Assembly (NCBI RefSeq): GCF_003003255.1 | Contig: NZ_PVTD01000008.1 | Location: 62,001 to 126,000, forward strand | Source: Aliiruegeria haliotis | GTDB lineage: Bacteria > Pseudomonadota > Alphaproteobacteria > Rhodobacterales > Rhodobacteraceae | Direction of reading: 5' to 3' | DNA: 64,000 nt | Shown: in pieces, positions 26,378 to 37,025 of the stretch | How the letters are laid out: each line of letters opens with the position of its first letter | How positions within the stretch are numbered: position 1 is the stretch's first letter | The notes under the pieces: model-generated | What the model was told of the DNA's origin: nothing | Databases searched by the model: none | Seen by the model: only the letters and a program-made list of their open reading frames with translations | Translations under genes and position numbers: made by a program

Positions 26378-26419
26378 GGCATTGCCCGGCCTTCCACCCA
26401 TTGAGGGCCGGGCAATGCC
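26378..26419. terminator. Long perfect hairpin after mdh
   Basis: A perfect 14-bp inverted repeat, GGCATTGCCCGGCC / GGCCGGGCAATGCC, around a 14-base loop, 10 bases beyond the mdh stop. It probably ends or stabilises the mdh transcript. There is no T-run on the reverse strand, so it may need Rho or act as an RNA-protecting hairpin. Confidence 0.6.
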
Positions 26420-26428
26420 GATATCAGT

Positions 26429-28015
<1,587 letters not shown>

Positions 28016-28885
28016 ATGGATCTTGCCGCCCGCCCCTATCGCTCTGTGCTCTATATTCCGGGGTCGAAGGACCGTGCCCTGGTAAAGGCGAAGTCCCTTC
28101 CCGTCGATGCGATTATCTTCGACCTCGAAGATGCTGTCGCGATCGATGAGAAGGCGAATGCGCGCAGGTTGCTGGTCGAGACACTCAAATCCGGCGGTTA
28201 TGGAGCGCGCGCGCAAATCGTCCGCCTCAATGGCATGGATACCGAATGGGGCCCCGACGACCTTGAGGCGGTGGTGGAGATCGGACCGCAGGCGGTCCTG
28301 TTGCCCAAGGTCGAAACGGTCGCGCAGATTGAGGCTATCACCGCAAGGCTTGATGCCGATCCGGCCTGTGTCGACACGCAGATCTGGGCCATGATGGAGA
28401 CCCCCCGCGGTATTCTGAATGCAGGCGCCATCGCCGCCGCACCCCGGATGGGCGGTTTCATCATGGGCACCAACGACCTCGCCAAGGAGCTGAACTGCCG
28501 ATTCCGCCCCGACCGGCTGCCCATGCAGACCGCGCTGCAGACCTGCCTGCTCGCCGCTCGGGCGGCCGGAATCATCTGTGTCGATGGTGTCTACAATGCG
28601 TTCAAGGATGACGATGGCCTGAAGGTCGAGTGTGAACAGGGGCGCGACCTTGGCATGGATGGCAAGACGCTGATCCATCCCGCCCAGATTGCCACCGCGA
28701 ATGCAGCCTTTGCACCGACGGACTCGGAGATTGACCTCGCCCGCCGCCAGATCGCCGCCTTCGAGGCCGCCGAAGCGGAGGGGCTCGGTGTCGCTGTTGT
28801 CGATGGAAAAATCGTGGAGAATCTGCATATCGTGACCGCGAAGGCCACGCTGGCGAAAGCGGAGGCCATTTCTGCATTGGCCTAG
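28016..28885 (+). CDS. mcl2: (3S)-malyl-CoA thioesterase, CitE-like (Mcl2 type)
   Basis: 289 residues, HpcH/HpaI aldolase superfamily. Start ATG at 28016 follows GGAGAG; the frame is open far upstream, but the family begins with R-P-x-R-S-V-L-Y-I-P-G-S as here. Metal and substrate residues are in FDLEDAVA near residue 40, RLNGMDTEW near 75, LLPKVE near 100 and MMETPRGI near 135. In Rhodobacter sphaeroides the protein with this location (between mdh and mch) is Mcl2, which hydrolyses malyl-CoA to malate and CoA in the ethylmalonyl-CoA pathway; the lyase Mcl1 is a different, longer paralogue. Assignment rests on length, N-terminus and synteny; a lyase activity cannot be excluded. Confidence 0.8.
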   Translation: MDLAARPYRSVLYIPGSKDRALVKAKSLPVDAIIFDLEDAVAIDEKANARRLLVETLKSGGYGARAQIVRLNGMDTEWGPDDLEAVVEIGPQAVLLPKVETVAQIEAITARLDADPACVDTQIWAMMETPRGILNAGAIAAAPRMGGFIMGTNDLAKELNCRFRPDRLPMQTALQTCLLAARAAGIICVDGVYNAFKDDDGLKVECEQGRDLGMDGKTLIHPAQIATANAAFAPTDSEIDLARRQIAAFEAAEAEGLGVAVVDGKIVENLHIVTAKATLAKAEAISALA

Positions 28886-28894
28886 GAGATCCCC

Positions 28895-29458
28895 ATGAGC
28901 TGGCTTCTATTGATACTTGGCGTCGCACTCTGGTGGGGGGCGCATCTCTACAAACGTGTCGCCCCCGACAAACGGGCGATGATGGAGGACAACCAGGCCA
29001 AGATGATGGTCACCGGGGGCCTCGTCGCGGCGGTCGTCCTGATGGTGGTCGGCTATCGTGCCGCGCCCTTCGTGGAAATCTGGTCGCCGCCGTCTTTCCT
29101 GCGCCACATCAACAACCTGATCATTCTGATCGCGATCTACATGATGAGCCCTGCCCCGAAGAAAGGGGCACTGCTGAACGGCATGCGGCACCCGATGCTG
29201 GCCGGGTTCAGTCTCTGGGCCATCGCGCACCTGCTGGTGAACGGCGATCTTGCCGGGATCATCCTGTTCGGCGGTCTGCTCGGCTGGTCGCTGGTCACGC
29301 CGGGAATCATCAACCGTGCCGAACCCGACTGGACACCGCCCGAGGCCGGCAGCATCGCCAAGGACGCGATGTTCCTCGCCGCCAGCGTCGTCTTGTTGGT
29401 GGTTATCGGCTTCATCCACGGGTGGCTTGGCTACCCGGTCTTTGGGAGCGGACAATGA
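28895..29458 (+). CDS. NnrU-like integral membrane protein
   Basis: 187 residues, five to six membrane spans. The N-terminal WLLLILGVALWWGAHLYKR and the later NGMRHPMLAGFSLWAIAHLLVNGD (conserved R-H-P and H-L-L-x-N-G-D) match the NnrU family, first named from a denitrification-linked gene and related to isoprenylcysteine methyltransferase-like folds. No other denitrification genes are in the window, so a nitric-oxide role is not supported here. AGGAGATC precedes the ATG at 28895, 9 bases after the mcl2 stop. The stop overlaps the next gene (ATGA). Confidence 0.8.
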   Translation: MSWLLLILGVALWWGAHLYKRVAPDKRAMMEDNQAKMMVTGGLVAAVVLMVVGYRAAPFVEIWSPPSFLRHINNLIILIAIYMMSPAPKKGALLNGMRHPMLAGFSLWAIAHLLVNGDLAGIILFGGLLGWSLVTPGIINRAEPDWTPPEAGSIAKDAMFLAASVVLLVVIGFIHGWLGYPVFGSGQ

Positions 29459-29658
29459 AACTCTACCGATTTCTGAGCGAGGACGACACCTCGGCCTTCT
29501 GCCACAAGGTGACAAAGGCGCTGAACGATGGCTGGCATCTCCACGGCGATCCCACCTACGCCTTCGACGCCACAAAAGGCGTCATGCGCTGCGGTCAGGC
29601 CGTGGTGAAGGACGTACCGGGAATATACAGCCCGGACATCAAACTGGGAGAACACTGA
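29455..29658 (+). CDS. DUF1737 small protein
   Basis: 67 residues, beginning MKLYRFLSEDDTSAFCHKVT and containing ALNDGWHLHGDPTYAFD, the hallmark of DUF1737 domains (a lone W-x-L-x-G-D/G turn). Function unknown. Its ATG overlaps the stop of the NnrU-like gene and the next gene starts 3 bases after its stop, so it is locked into the mcl2-nnrU-mch operon by translation spacing. Confidence 0.75.
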   Translation: MKLYRFLSEDDTSAFCHKVTKALNDGWHLHGDPTYAFDATKGVMRCGQAVVKDVPGIYSPDIKLGEH

Positions 29659-29661
29659 ACC

Positions 29662-30690
29662 ATGGCCAAGACCAATCCGGGCCGCTTCTTCGAGGATTAC
29701 CGGCTGGGCGAGGTAATTGCGCACGCCGTGCCGCGCACCGTTTCCGGGGGAGAGCGGGCGCTGTACCACGCTCTCTACCCGGCCCGCCACGCGTTGGCAT
29801 CCTCGGATGAGTTTGCCCGGGCCTGCGGTCTGCCGGTCTCTCCCATGGACGACCTGATCACGTTTCACACGGTGTTCGGAAAGACGGTTCCGGACATCTC
29901 GCTCAATGCTGTGGCCAACCTCGGCTATGCAGAGGGTCGCTTTCTGGCGCCGGTCTATCCCGGTGACACCCTGCGGTCCGAGAGCGAAGTGATCGGGTTG
30001 AAACAGAACTCGAACGGCAAGTCCGGCGTGGTCTATGTCCGCACCACTGGGCGCAACCAGGACAATCAGAGCGTGCTGGAATACGTTCGCTGGGTCATGG
30101 TCCGGAAGGGCAATCTGGATGCGCCGGCCCCGGACACGACGATTCCGGAACTGGCCGATGTGGTGTCGCCAGACGACCTGGTGCTTCCGGAGGGATTGGA
30201 TTTCACCGGCTACGACTTCGCCCTCGCGGGCGAGCCGCACCGCTGGGGCGACTACACTGTGGGCGAGCGGATCGACCATGTCGATGGCGTGACGATCGAG
30301 GAAGCCGAGCACATGCTGGCCACCCGGCTCTGGCAGAACACCGCCAAGGTGCATTTCGACGCCACCTTCCGCCCGGATGGCAGGCGCCTGATCTATGGGG
30401 GTCATGTGATTTCCATGGCACGGGCGCTGAGTTTCAATGGACTTGCAAATGCATCGATGATCGTCGGGTTGAATGGCGGTGCACATGCGAATCCCTGCTT
30501 CGCGGGGGACACAATCAAGGCCTGGACGGAAGTCCTCGGCAAGGCAGAGACCTCCGCACCGGGAGTTGGCGCGCTGCGACTGCGGCTCGTCGCAACGAAG
30601 GGCGCGCCCTTCGAGTTGAAGGGGGAGGACGGGAAGTACCTCCCGGATGTGCTCCTCGACCTGGACTATTGGGCGCTTGTTCCTGTTTGA
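29662..30690 (+). CDS. mch: Mesaconyl-CoA hydratase (beta-methylmalyl-CoA dehydratase)
   Basis: 342 residues, a double hot-dog MaoC-like protein. The N-terminal half begins PGRFFEDYRLGEVIAHAVPRTV and has LGYAEGRFLAPVYPGDTL near residue 85; the C-terminal half repeats the fold with LIYGGHVISMARALSFNG near 255 and CFAGDTIKAWTEVL near 285. Length and position (last gene of an mcl2 operon just before sdh) match Mch of Rhodobacter sphaeroides, which hydrates mesaconyl-CoA to beta-methylmalyl-CoA in the ethylmalonyl-CoA pathway. A 7-bp hairpin (30691-30707) follows the stop. Confidence 0.88.
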   Translation: MAKTNPGRFFEDYRLGEVIAHAVPRTVSGGERALYHALYPARHALASSDEFARACGLPVSPMDDLITFHTVFGKTVPDISLNAVANLGYAEGRFLAPVYPGDTLRSESEVIGLKQNSNGKSGVVYVRTTGRNQDNQSVLEYVRWVMVRKGNLDAPAPDTTIPELADVVSPDDLVLPEGLDFTGYDFALAGEPHRWGDYTVGERIDHVDGVTIEEAEHMLATRLWQNTAKVHFDATFRPDGRRLIYGGHVISMARALSFNGLANASMIVGLNGGAHANPCFAGDTIKAWTEVLGKAETSAPGVGALRLRLVATKGAPFELKGEDGKYLPDVLLDLDYWALVPV

Positions 30691-31188
30691 CCTGCCGAAC
30701 CGGCAGGCGATGGAAGCGCGTCATGCAAGCCGGGTTTCCGCGGCTAGCCCAGCCCCTCGTAGCAGCGCCGCCTGACGCCTGTGTTGTTGGCTGGGCCGAG
30801 GGCCCCTCAGAGCGCAAGTTAGGTCGTTCGCAACCACCCGCTTCGCCCTACCCCGGCTTTCGCGAATGAGCGGGACTCAGGCAAGGTGCACAAGGCTCCA
30901 AAACCCACGCACAGGATCGCAGAGCGCCCGAAAGAGATATGCACGGGACGCATGATCGGTCGACCCGGATTCGCCGACGGCATACAGCCTTCAGAGTAAT
31001 ATCATTACAAAACAAATCACTACGACCTATTTCGTGCGGACACCGGATCACAGTCGCCTGGCGCACACCGCCGGATTGCGCCAATAAACCGCGCCCAATG
31101 CGGCCTCATCCACGTGACACGCGCACCAGATGCATTAGGAAGAGTGCAAATGCGGGACCTGTACCGCGCCAGCAAAGGAGCCAGGCAC
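30691..31188. other. Intergenic region upstream of sdhCDAB
   Basis: 498 bp with no supported gene. It starts with a CCTGCCG-AAC-CGGCAGG hairpin directly at the mch stop, which may end that operon. An AT-rich patch at about 30988-31022 is the likeliest promoter site for sdhC, but no clear -35/-10 pair was identified. AAAGGAG at 31174-31180 is the sdhC ribosome site. Confidence 0.5.
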
Positions 31189-31587
31189 ATGACTGCTGAT
31201 GTGAACCGGGGAAATCGACCTCGGTCGCCGCACCTCTCCATTTATCGTCCGCACATTCTGATGGTCAGCTCGATCCTCATCCGGATCTCGGGCAACGGAC
31301 TGACGGTGGGTATTCTTCTCATGCTGTGGTGGCTTCTTGCCGCTGCCGCCGGCCCCGAGGTCTACGCGGCGCACAACGAATGGCTCACCGGCTGGTGGCT
31401 GGCCTACATCGTTTGGTTCGGCATCATCTGGGCGCTCTGGTACCACATGCTGGGCGGCATCCGTCACATTATCTGGGACGAAGCCATCGGGCTTGATCTG
31501 CCGACGGCCGAAAAACTCGGCTGGGCGCTGGTCTTCGGCTCGGTCGCTGGCACCGTCCTGACCTCGATCATCCTGCTCATTGTCTGA
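31189..31587 (+). CDS. sdhC: Succinate dehydrogenase cytochrome b556 subunit
   Basis: 132 residues, three membrane helices. The N-terminal VNRGNRPRSPHLSIYRPHI motif is the conserved SdhC start, with the quinone-site Ser and Arg region RISG after the first helix boundary; the heme-b ligand is in WYHMLGGIRHIIWD near residue 85-98. The ATG at 31189 sits 8 bases after AAAGGAG; earlier in-frame ATGs lack this site and family similarity. First gene of sdhCDAB; sdhD follows after 13 bases. Confidence 0.94.
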   Translation: MTADVNRGNRPRSPHLSIYRPHILMVSSILIRISGNGLTVGILLMLWWLLAAAAGPEVYAAHNEWLTGWWLAYIVWFGIIWALWYHMLGGIRHIIWDEAIGLDLPTAEKLGWALVFGSVAGTVLTSIILLIV

Positions 31588-31600
31588 CCCGGAGGAAGCC

Positions 31601-31990
31601 ATGTCCTATCTGACAGATCGCAAGCGCGCCTCCGGCAAGGGCTCGATCGCCCACGGGGCCGAGCACCAGCTGGAAGTCACCACCAGTTCCTACATGATGG
31701 CCGCCCTGGTCATCCTGTTCCTGTTCTGCATCGCGCCACTCATCGGCGCCCCCTACGAAGTCGTCGTCGAAGGCCTCACCCGGCCCTTCAACATGGTCAT
31801 CATGGGCCTCTTCGTGGTCTCGGCCACCTATCACTGGCGCTTCAACATCAAGAAGGTGTTCGAAGACTACGTTCCGCACGGCTTTGATTTTGCCGGTGTC
31901 ATCATCACCACCGCGCTTGGCTGGTTCTTCTGCGGCCTGGGCCTCTTTGCCCTGGTCAAGATCCTGATCGCTTCCATGATCGCCGGCTAA
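31601..31990 (+). CDS. sdhD: Succinate dehydrogenase hydrophobic membrane anchor
   Basis: 129 residues with three membrane helices. It starts [19 protein letters not shown], typical of alphaproteobacterial SdhD, and has [17 protein letters not shown] near residue 75-90 with the heme-ligand His and the quinone-site Asp-Tyr. GGAGGAA precedes the start. With SdhC it anchors SdhAB to the membrane and passes electrons to ubiquinone. Confidence 0.93.
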   Translation: MSYLTDRKRASGKGSIAHGAEHQLEVTTSSYMMAALVILFLFCIAPLIGAPYEVVVEGLTRPFNMVIMGLFVVSATYHWRFNIKKVFEDYVPHGFDFAGVIITTALGWFFCGLGLFALVKILIASMIAG

Positions 31991-32006
31991 GGCTTCGGAG
32001 AGAAAA

Positions 32007-33812
32007 ATGTCCGCATACGAAATCACTCACCACAAATACGACGTTGTCGTCGTAGGTGCCGGTGGCGCCGGCCTTCGCGCGACCCTCGGCATGGCCGAAC
32101 AGGGTCTGAAGACCGCCTGCGTCACCAAGGTGTTCCCGACCCGCTCGCACACTGTCGCCGCCCAGGGCGGCATCGCGGCCTCGCTTGGCAACATGGGCCC
32201 CGACAGCTGGCACTGGCACATGTACGACACCGTGAAGGGGTCCGACTGGCTCGGCGACACCGACGCGATGGAATACCTGGCCCGCGAGGCACCCAAGGCC
32301 GTCTACGAGCTGGAGCACTACGGTGTGCCCTTCTCGCGCACCGAAGAAGGCAAGATCTACCAGCGCCCCTTCGGCGGCCACACCACCGAGTTCGGCGAAG
32401 GCCCCCCGGTGCAGCGGACGGCTGCTGCCGCCGACAGGACCGGCCACGCCATCCTGCACACGCTCTACGGCCAGTCGATCAAGGAAGACGCCCAGTTCTT
32501 CATCGAGTACTTCGCCACGGACCTGATCATGTCCGAGGATGGTGTGTGCCAGGGTATCCTTGCCTGGAAACTCGATGACGGCACGCTTCATGCCTTCAAC
32601 GCCAAGATGGTTGTCCTTGCGACTGGTGGATATGGCCGCGCCTACTTCTCCGCGACCTCGGCACATACCTGCACAGGCGACGGCAACGCCATGGTCGCCC
32701 GCCAGGGGCTTCCCCTGCAGGACATGGAGTTCGTTCAGTTCCACCCGACCGGCATCTACGGTTCGGGCTGCCTGATCACCGAGGGGGCCCGTGGCGAAGG
32801 CGGCTACCTGACCAACTCCGAAGGCGAGCGCTTCATGGAGCGCTACGCTCCGACCTACAAGGACCTCGCATCGCGCGACGTGGTTTCGCGCTGCATGACC
32901 ATCGAGATCCGCGAAGGCCGAGGCGTGGGACCGAACAAGGACCACATTTCGCTGCACCTCAACCACCTGCCCCCCGAAACGCTCGCCGAGCGTCTGCCGG
33001 GCATCACCGAAAGCGCCGAGATCTTCGCCGGTGTGGACCTCACGAAAGAGCCGGTGCCGGTTCTGCCGACGGTCCACTACAACATGGGCGGCATCCCGAC
33101 CAACTATTGGGGTGAAGTGCTCAACCCGACCGCCGACAATCCCGACGCAATCGCGCCGGGCCTGATGGCCGTCGGGGAAGCGGGCTGTGCCTCTGTGCAC
33201 GGCGCCAATCGTCTCGGCTCCAACTCGCTGATCGACCTCGTGGTCTTCGGCCGCGCCGCCGCCATCAAGGCGGGTCAGGTGGTCGACCCCGCAGCGCCGA
33301 ATCCGGAGTTGAACCAGGCGAGCCTCGACGCCGCGATCGCGACTTTCGACAAGTTCCGCTATGCCGATGGCTCGGTCACGACGGCCGATCTGCGGGACGA
33401 AATGCAGCGCACGATGCAGGCCGACGCCGCCGTCTTCCGGACCGACAAGACCCTCGCCGAGGGTGTCGAGAAGATGAAGGCGGTCGCTGCCAAGCTGGAC
33501 GACGTGAAGGTCACCGACCGCTCGCTGGTCTGGAACACCGACCTGATGGAAACTCTGGAGCTGTCCAACCTGATGCCGAACGCCATGGCGACCATCGTCT
33601 CGGCCGAGGCACGCAAGGAAAGCCGCGGTGCCCACGCCCACGAGGACTACCCGGACCGCGACGACGAGAACTGGCGCAAGCACACGCTTGCGGTGGTTGA
33701 CGGCCCGAATGTCGAACTCGAGTACCGTCCCGTGCACCTTGACCCGCTTACGGTCGAGGACGAAGGTGGAATCGATCTCAAGAAGATTGCACCAAAAGCG
33801 AGGGTTTACTGA
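32007..33812 (+). CDS. sdhA: Succinate dehydrogenase flavoprotein subunit
   Basis: 601 residues. FAD-binding [19 protein letters not shown] at the N-terminus, the covalent-flavin histidine in [17 protein letters not shown] near residue 45, active-site [21 protein letters not shown] near 245-265 with the catalytic Arg region in [13 protein letters not shown] near 295, and [18 protein letters not shown] near 400. It oxidises succinate to fumarate. The stop codon shares its last base with the ATG of the following small secreted-protein gene (TGATG), so that gene depends on sdhA translation. Confidence 0.97.
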   Translation: MSAYEITHHKYDVVVVGAGGAGLRATLGMAEQGLKTACVTKVFPTRSHTVAAQGGIAASLGNMGPDSWHWHMYDTVKGSDWLGDTDAMEYLAREAPKAVYELEHYGVPFSRTEEGKIYQRPFGGHTTEFGEGPPVQRTAAAADRTGHAILHTLYGQSIKEDAQFFIEYFATDLIMSEDGVCQGILAWKLDDGTLHAFNAKMVVLATGGYGRAYFSATSAHTCTGDGNAMVARQGLPLQDMEFVQFHPTGIYGSGCLITEGARGEGGYLTNSEGERFMERYAPTYKDLASRDVVSRCMTIEIREGRGVGPNKDHISLHLNHLPPETLAERLPGITESAEIFAGVDLTKEPVPVLPTVHYNMGGIPTNYWGEVLNPTADNPDAIAPGLMAVGEAGCASVHGANRLGSNSLIDLVVFGRAAAIKAGQVVDPAAPNPELNQASLDAAIATFDKFRYADGSVTTADLRDEMQRTMQADAAVFRTDKTLAEGVEKMKAVAAKLDDVKVTDRSLVWNTDLMETLELSNLMPNAMATIVSAEARKESRGAHAHEDYPDRDDENWRKHTLAVVDGPNVELEYRPVHLDPLTVEDEGGIDLKKIAPKARVY

Positions 33813-34228
33813 TGTTCAACCGGGCCAAACTTCTCACCACCGCACTTGCACTGGCTGTTGCCCTTCCGGGCGCCGCCTCCGCGCTCACCGCTGTCGAAGA
33901 ACAGCGCAGCGTGATTCTGGACTGCAAGAAATCACGCGGAGTGGGCGGCGCGGCCTACCTGGAGCAACAGAAAGCCAATCCATCTTCCACGGCGATGTCG
34001 GTACAGATCGTTCCCTATGATCGTGTCACCTACATCGACGCGGATGCGATCAACGCCTGTGCGGCCCGGCGACTGGGGCTTGCCCCGGCTCAGGGCCGTT
34101 TGACCGCGAACCAACGCACGATTGTCCGGTCGATCAGGGCACCGGGCGGGTATCGCGGCATGGATTGCGGGCGAAACCCGACTATCCTTTTCAGGGGCGA
34201 TCTCTATTGCCAGTGGGCGCGGCGCTGA
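33812..34228 (+). CDS. Small secreted protein of unknown function inside the sdh operon
   Basis: 138 residues. A clear signal peptide ([20 protein letters not shown], cleavage probably after AASA near residue 23) leads to a mature domain of about 115 residues. The mature part has four cysteines, in ILDCKK, INACAARRLG, MDCGRN and LYCQWARR, compatible with two disulfides. I do not recognise a characterised family. It begins at the last base of the sdhA stop and ends 81 bp before sdhB. Being in the periplasm it cannot be part of the cytoplasmic SdhAB catalytic core; a role near the periplasmic face of SdhCD is only a guess. Confidence 0.75.
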   Translation: MFNRAKLLTTALALAVALPGAASALTAVEEQRSVILDCKKSRGVGGAAYLEQQKANPSSTAMSVQIVPYDRVTYIDADAINACAARRLGLAPAQGRLTANQRTIVRSIRAPGGYRGMDCGRNPTILFRGDLYCQWARR

Positions 34229-34309
34229 TGCGGCGCTCTCCCCGCATAACCCTCGAACCCAAGCCACGCGGCGGCCATGCTGCCGCCCGCAGAAAGCTGA
34301 GGTGACCTT

Positions 34310-35089
34310 ATGGTTCAATTCACACTCCCCAAGAACTCGAAAGTCATGACGGGCAAGACATGGCCAAAGCCGGCCAATGCCAAGAATGTCCGGAAATTCG
34401 TGATCTATCGCTGGAATCCTGATGACGGGAAAAACCCGCAACTCGATACCTATTTCATCGATCTGGACGATTGCGGCCCGATGATTCTGGACGCACTGAT
34501 CAAGATCAAGAACGAGATCGATCCGACGCTGACCTTCCGCCGCTCCTGCCGCGAAGGGATCTGCGGTTCCTGCGCGATGAACGTTAACGGGATCAACAAG
34601 CTTGCCTGTATCTGGGGCATCGACGACCAGAAGGGCGACATCAAGATCTACCCGCTGCCGCACATGCCGGTGGTGAAGGACCTGGTGCCGGACCTGACCC
34701 ATTTCTATGCTCAGCATGCTTCCATCAAGCCCTGGCTGGAGACGAAGACACCCGCGCCGGAGAAGGAATGGCTGCAGTCGCCTGAAGATCGCGCCCTGCT
34801 GGACGGTCTTTACGAATGCGTGCTCTGCGCCTCCTGCTCGACCTCCTGCCCCGCCTATTGGTGGAACGGCGACCGGTATCTCGGACCGGCAGCCCTTCTG
34901 CATGCCTACCGCTGGCTCATCGACAGCCGTGACGAAGCCACGGGCGAGCGTCTGGATGACGTGGAAGATCCCTACAAGCTCTATCGCTGCCACGTGATCA
35001 TGAACTGCACCCAGACCTGCCCGAAAGGCCTGAACCCGGGTGAAGCAATCGCCAAGATCCGCCTTATGGCGCAGGAACGCCTTCACTAG
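34310..35089 (+). CDS. sdhB: Succinate dehydrogenase iron-sulfur subunit
   Basis: 259 residues. [2Fe-2S] ligands in [13 protein letters not shown] near residue 80, [4Fe-4S] motif [17 protein letters not shown] near 170 and the [3Fe-4S] motif [14 protein letters not shown] near 225, all intact. It relays electrons from SdhA flavin to quinone. GAGGTGACC precedes the ATG at 34310. It is the last gene of the operon, followed by a strong terminator at 35113-35137. Confidence 0.97.
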   Translation: MVQFTLPKNSKVMTGKTWPKPANAKNVRKFVIYRWNPDDGKNPQLDTYFIDLDDCGPMILDALIKIKNEIDPTLTFRRSCREGICGSCAMNVNGINKLACIWGIDDQKGDIKIYPLPHMPVVKDLVPDLTHFYAQHASIKPWLETKTPAPEKEWLQSPEDRALLDGLYECVLCASCSTSCPAYWWNGDRYLGPAALLHAYRWLIDSRDEATGERLDDVEDPYKLYRCHVIMNCTQTCPKGLNPGEAIAKIRLMAQERLH

Positions 35090-35112
35090 GCAACACGACA
35101 GTGACGACACGG

Positions 35113-35137
35113 AGCCCGGCCACTGGCCGGGCTTTTT
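35113..35137 (+). terminator. Rho-independent terminator of the sdh operon
   Basis: A 9-bp perfect stem, AGCCCGGCC / GGCCGGGCT, with an ACT loop, followed by TTTTT, 23 bases after the sdhB stop. Confidence 0.92.
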
Positions 35138-35221
35138 CGTTGAGCCTGCCTTGGTGGACGATTGCCAGCGGTCGAAGTCTCGACCATGCTCCGGGCATCA
35201 CAGCCAAACTGCCGAGCCTCT

Positions 35222-36064
35222 ATGCAACACCCCGCCGACGCCGACGCCCGCCGCGCCATCGCTCCCGTGATCTGCTACCCGGTCGACACTTTGCCCCAGC
35301 CGGACATGCCCGCTCTCGGGAGACACCGGACCCGATTGGAGAAAACCGGCGAAGTCATCGTGCCCGCACGGGACGCGGCGTGTTTCCGGGTGCCTGCCGG
35401 GGGGGCCTTCCGGATCACTTCCATAGAGGGGCCGCAGGTTGGAGATCTGAACCTGTGGAATGCCAACGACCTGACCGAGCGTTTCTACTCCGGCAAGACA
35501 AGGGCGCTTCACGGCACCCATGTCACGACGGGCAACCGGCTTTGGTCGGGATTCCCGAAACTGCGCCCGATGGCGACAATCCTGCAGGACACTCTGGAAT
35601 GGTATGGGATAGATGAGTTCGGTGGCTCTGTGCACGACGTAATCGGTACACGCTGCGATCCCTACACACACGCCCTCCTCTCGGGCGGGCATTATCACCA
35701 CTGCTGCCACTCGAACCTGACCCGAGCGCTGGCGTCAGACACCGGGATGCCGCTTCAACATGCCGAAGCTCATGTCCACGACGTGCTCAACGTCTTCATG
35801 TGTACCGGGTTCACCCGTGACACGGGCCAGTACTTCATGAAGGCGAGCCCGGTCCGCCCCGGCGATTTCATCGAGTTCATCGCCGAAATTGACCTTCTCG
35901 GTGCTCTTTCGGCCTGCCCCGGCGGCGATTGCTCCTCCGAGCATTCCTCCGACGCCGCCGCGTGTCACCCGTTGAAGGTCGAGATCTTCAGCGGGCCAGC
36001 GACCGCCGACTGGACGGCGCCGGGCGCCGCCCCCTACGATCGCACGCACGGGCTCTCCGAATGA
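35222..36064 (+). CDS. DUF1989 (urea carboxylase-associated type) protein
   Basis: 280 residues from the ATG at 35222; earlier in-frame starts at 35162 (TTG) or 35186 (ATG) are possible and none has a strong ribosome site. The family signature is seen throughout: VPARDAACFRVPAGGAFRI near residue 45, QVGDLNLWNANDLTERF near 70, SGGHYHHCCHSNLTRAL near 155 and the metal-binding-like FMKASPVRPGDFIEF near 215. It ends GGDCSSEHSS then Cys-His, a Cys/His-rich end. DUF1989 proteins accompany urea carboxylase/allophanate hydrolase or act alone; no urea genes are near. Function unassigned. Confidence 0.75.
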   Translation: MQHPADADARRAIAPVICYPVDTLPQPDMPALGRHRTRLEKTGEVIVPARDAACFRVPAGGAFRITSIEGPQVGDLNLWNANDLTERFYSGKTRALHGTHVTTGNRLWSGFPKLRPMATILQDTLEWYGIDEFGGSVHDVIGTRCDPYTHALLSGGHYHHCCHSNLTRALASDTGMPLQHAEAHVHDVLNVFMCTGFTRDTGQYFMKASPVRPGDFIEFIAEIDLLGALSACPGGDCSSEHSSDAAACHPLKVEIFSGPATADWTAPGAAPYDRTHGLSE

Positions 36065-36068
36065 GCGA

Positions 36069-37025
36069 TCACACAGGGGTCGGAAGGTCCCGCCCTTCTA
36101 GTGCCGCGCGGATATTGTCGAGGCAGAGCATCCCCATGTTGGTCCGCACTTCGAGTGTCGACGTGCCCATGTGCGGCAACAAAACGGCGTTGTCGAGGTC
36201 GCGCAATGCCTGCGGGACCTTGGGCTCGAACTCGTAGACATCGAGCCCCGCCCCGCCAATCCGCTTCTCCTGCAAAGCCTTGATGAGGTCGGCCTCGACC
36301 ACGACATTGCCGCGGGCAATGTTCACCAGCACGCCAGTAGGTTTCATCGCCGCGATCTCTGCGGCGCCGATCAGGTGACGGGTCTGCGGGGTTGCCGGCA
36401 CCGTCACGACCACGATGTCTGCCGTCGACATCAGGTCCTCGATCGTGTCGAGCTGCGTGGCAGGCAAGCCGGGGTCTTCCACCCGGGAGCGGTTGTAGAA
36501 CACGATCGGCATGTCGAAACCGAAATGCGCGCGGCGGGCAACGGCCTTCCCGATCCGCCCCATCCCGACAATACCGAGCGTCTTGCCGGTCACGTGCATT
36601 CCCAGCAATTCCATCGGCCGCCAGCCTTCCCATTGACCGGACCGCACAAGCCTCTCGCCCTGTGCAGCACGCCGACAAGTCATCAGGACAAGTGTCATGC
36701 CGATGTCGGCCGTGGCATCGGTTACCGCGCCGGGAGTGTTGGAAACCGCGACACCTGCGGCCTTGGCGGCCGGTGCATCGATATGCTCGTAGCCGACACC
36801 GAAATTGGCAATGACCTTGCAACGGAAAGGGCCGGTCTCGAAGGTCTCGGCGCCGAAGGCGTCCCCGCCCATGCTGAGGATTCCGTCATAGTCATTTAGT
36901 GCCTGTCTGGCTTCACCGAGATCAAGCGGAATGCGCCCCGGGCGAACAGTCACCTCACCGAGGCGCGCAGCCTCCTCCAGAATCGCTTCGGGAAGCGTAC
37001 GGGATATCAGGATACGTTTGGTCAA
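36069..37025 (-). CDS. D-2-hydroxyacid dehydrogenase (glyoxylate/hydroxypyruvate reductase-like)
   Basis: 318 residues. NAD(P) motif LGIVGMGRIGKAVARRA near residue 150, catalytic Arg in VNIARGNVVVE near 235, Glu in LDVYEFEPKVP near 262 and His in LLPHMGTST near 285. The family reduces glyoxylate, hydroxypyruvate or related 2-oxoacids. The start is TTG at 37025: it overlaps the csaA stop (TTGA), GGAGGG lies 9 bases upstream, and the first residues TKRILISRTLP fit. The only nearby ATG (37030) is in another frame and is part of csaA's last codons. Third gene of a translationally coupled proC-csaA operon. Confidence 0.85.
   Translation of the reverse strand: MTKRILISRTLPEAILEEAARLGEVTVRPGRIPLDLGEARQALNDYDGILSMGGDAFGAETFETGPFRCKVIANFGVGYEHIDAPAAKAAGVAVSNTPGAVTDATADIGMTLVLMTCRRAAQGERLVRSGQWEGWRPMELLGMHVTGKTLGIVGMGRIGKAVARRAHFGFDMPIVFYNRSRVEDPGLPATQLDTIEDLMSTADIVVVTVPATPQTRHLIGAAEIAAMKPTGVLVNIARGNVVVEADLIKALQEKRIGGAGLDVYEFEPKVPQALRDLDNAVLLPHMGTSTLEVRTNMGMLCLDNIRAALEGRDLPTPV

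Noticed and set aside
30691-31188. Regulatory RNA or riboswitch in the sdh leader.
   Set aside because: Apart from a short hairpin at the mch stop no structured, family-like element was recognised.
31956-33737. Long reverse-strand frame opposite sdhA.
   Set aside because: sdhA is unambiguous and the antisense translation has no domain; another composition artefact.
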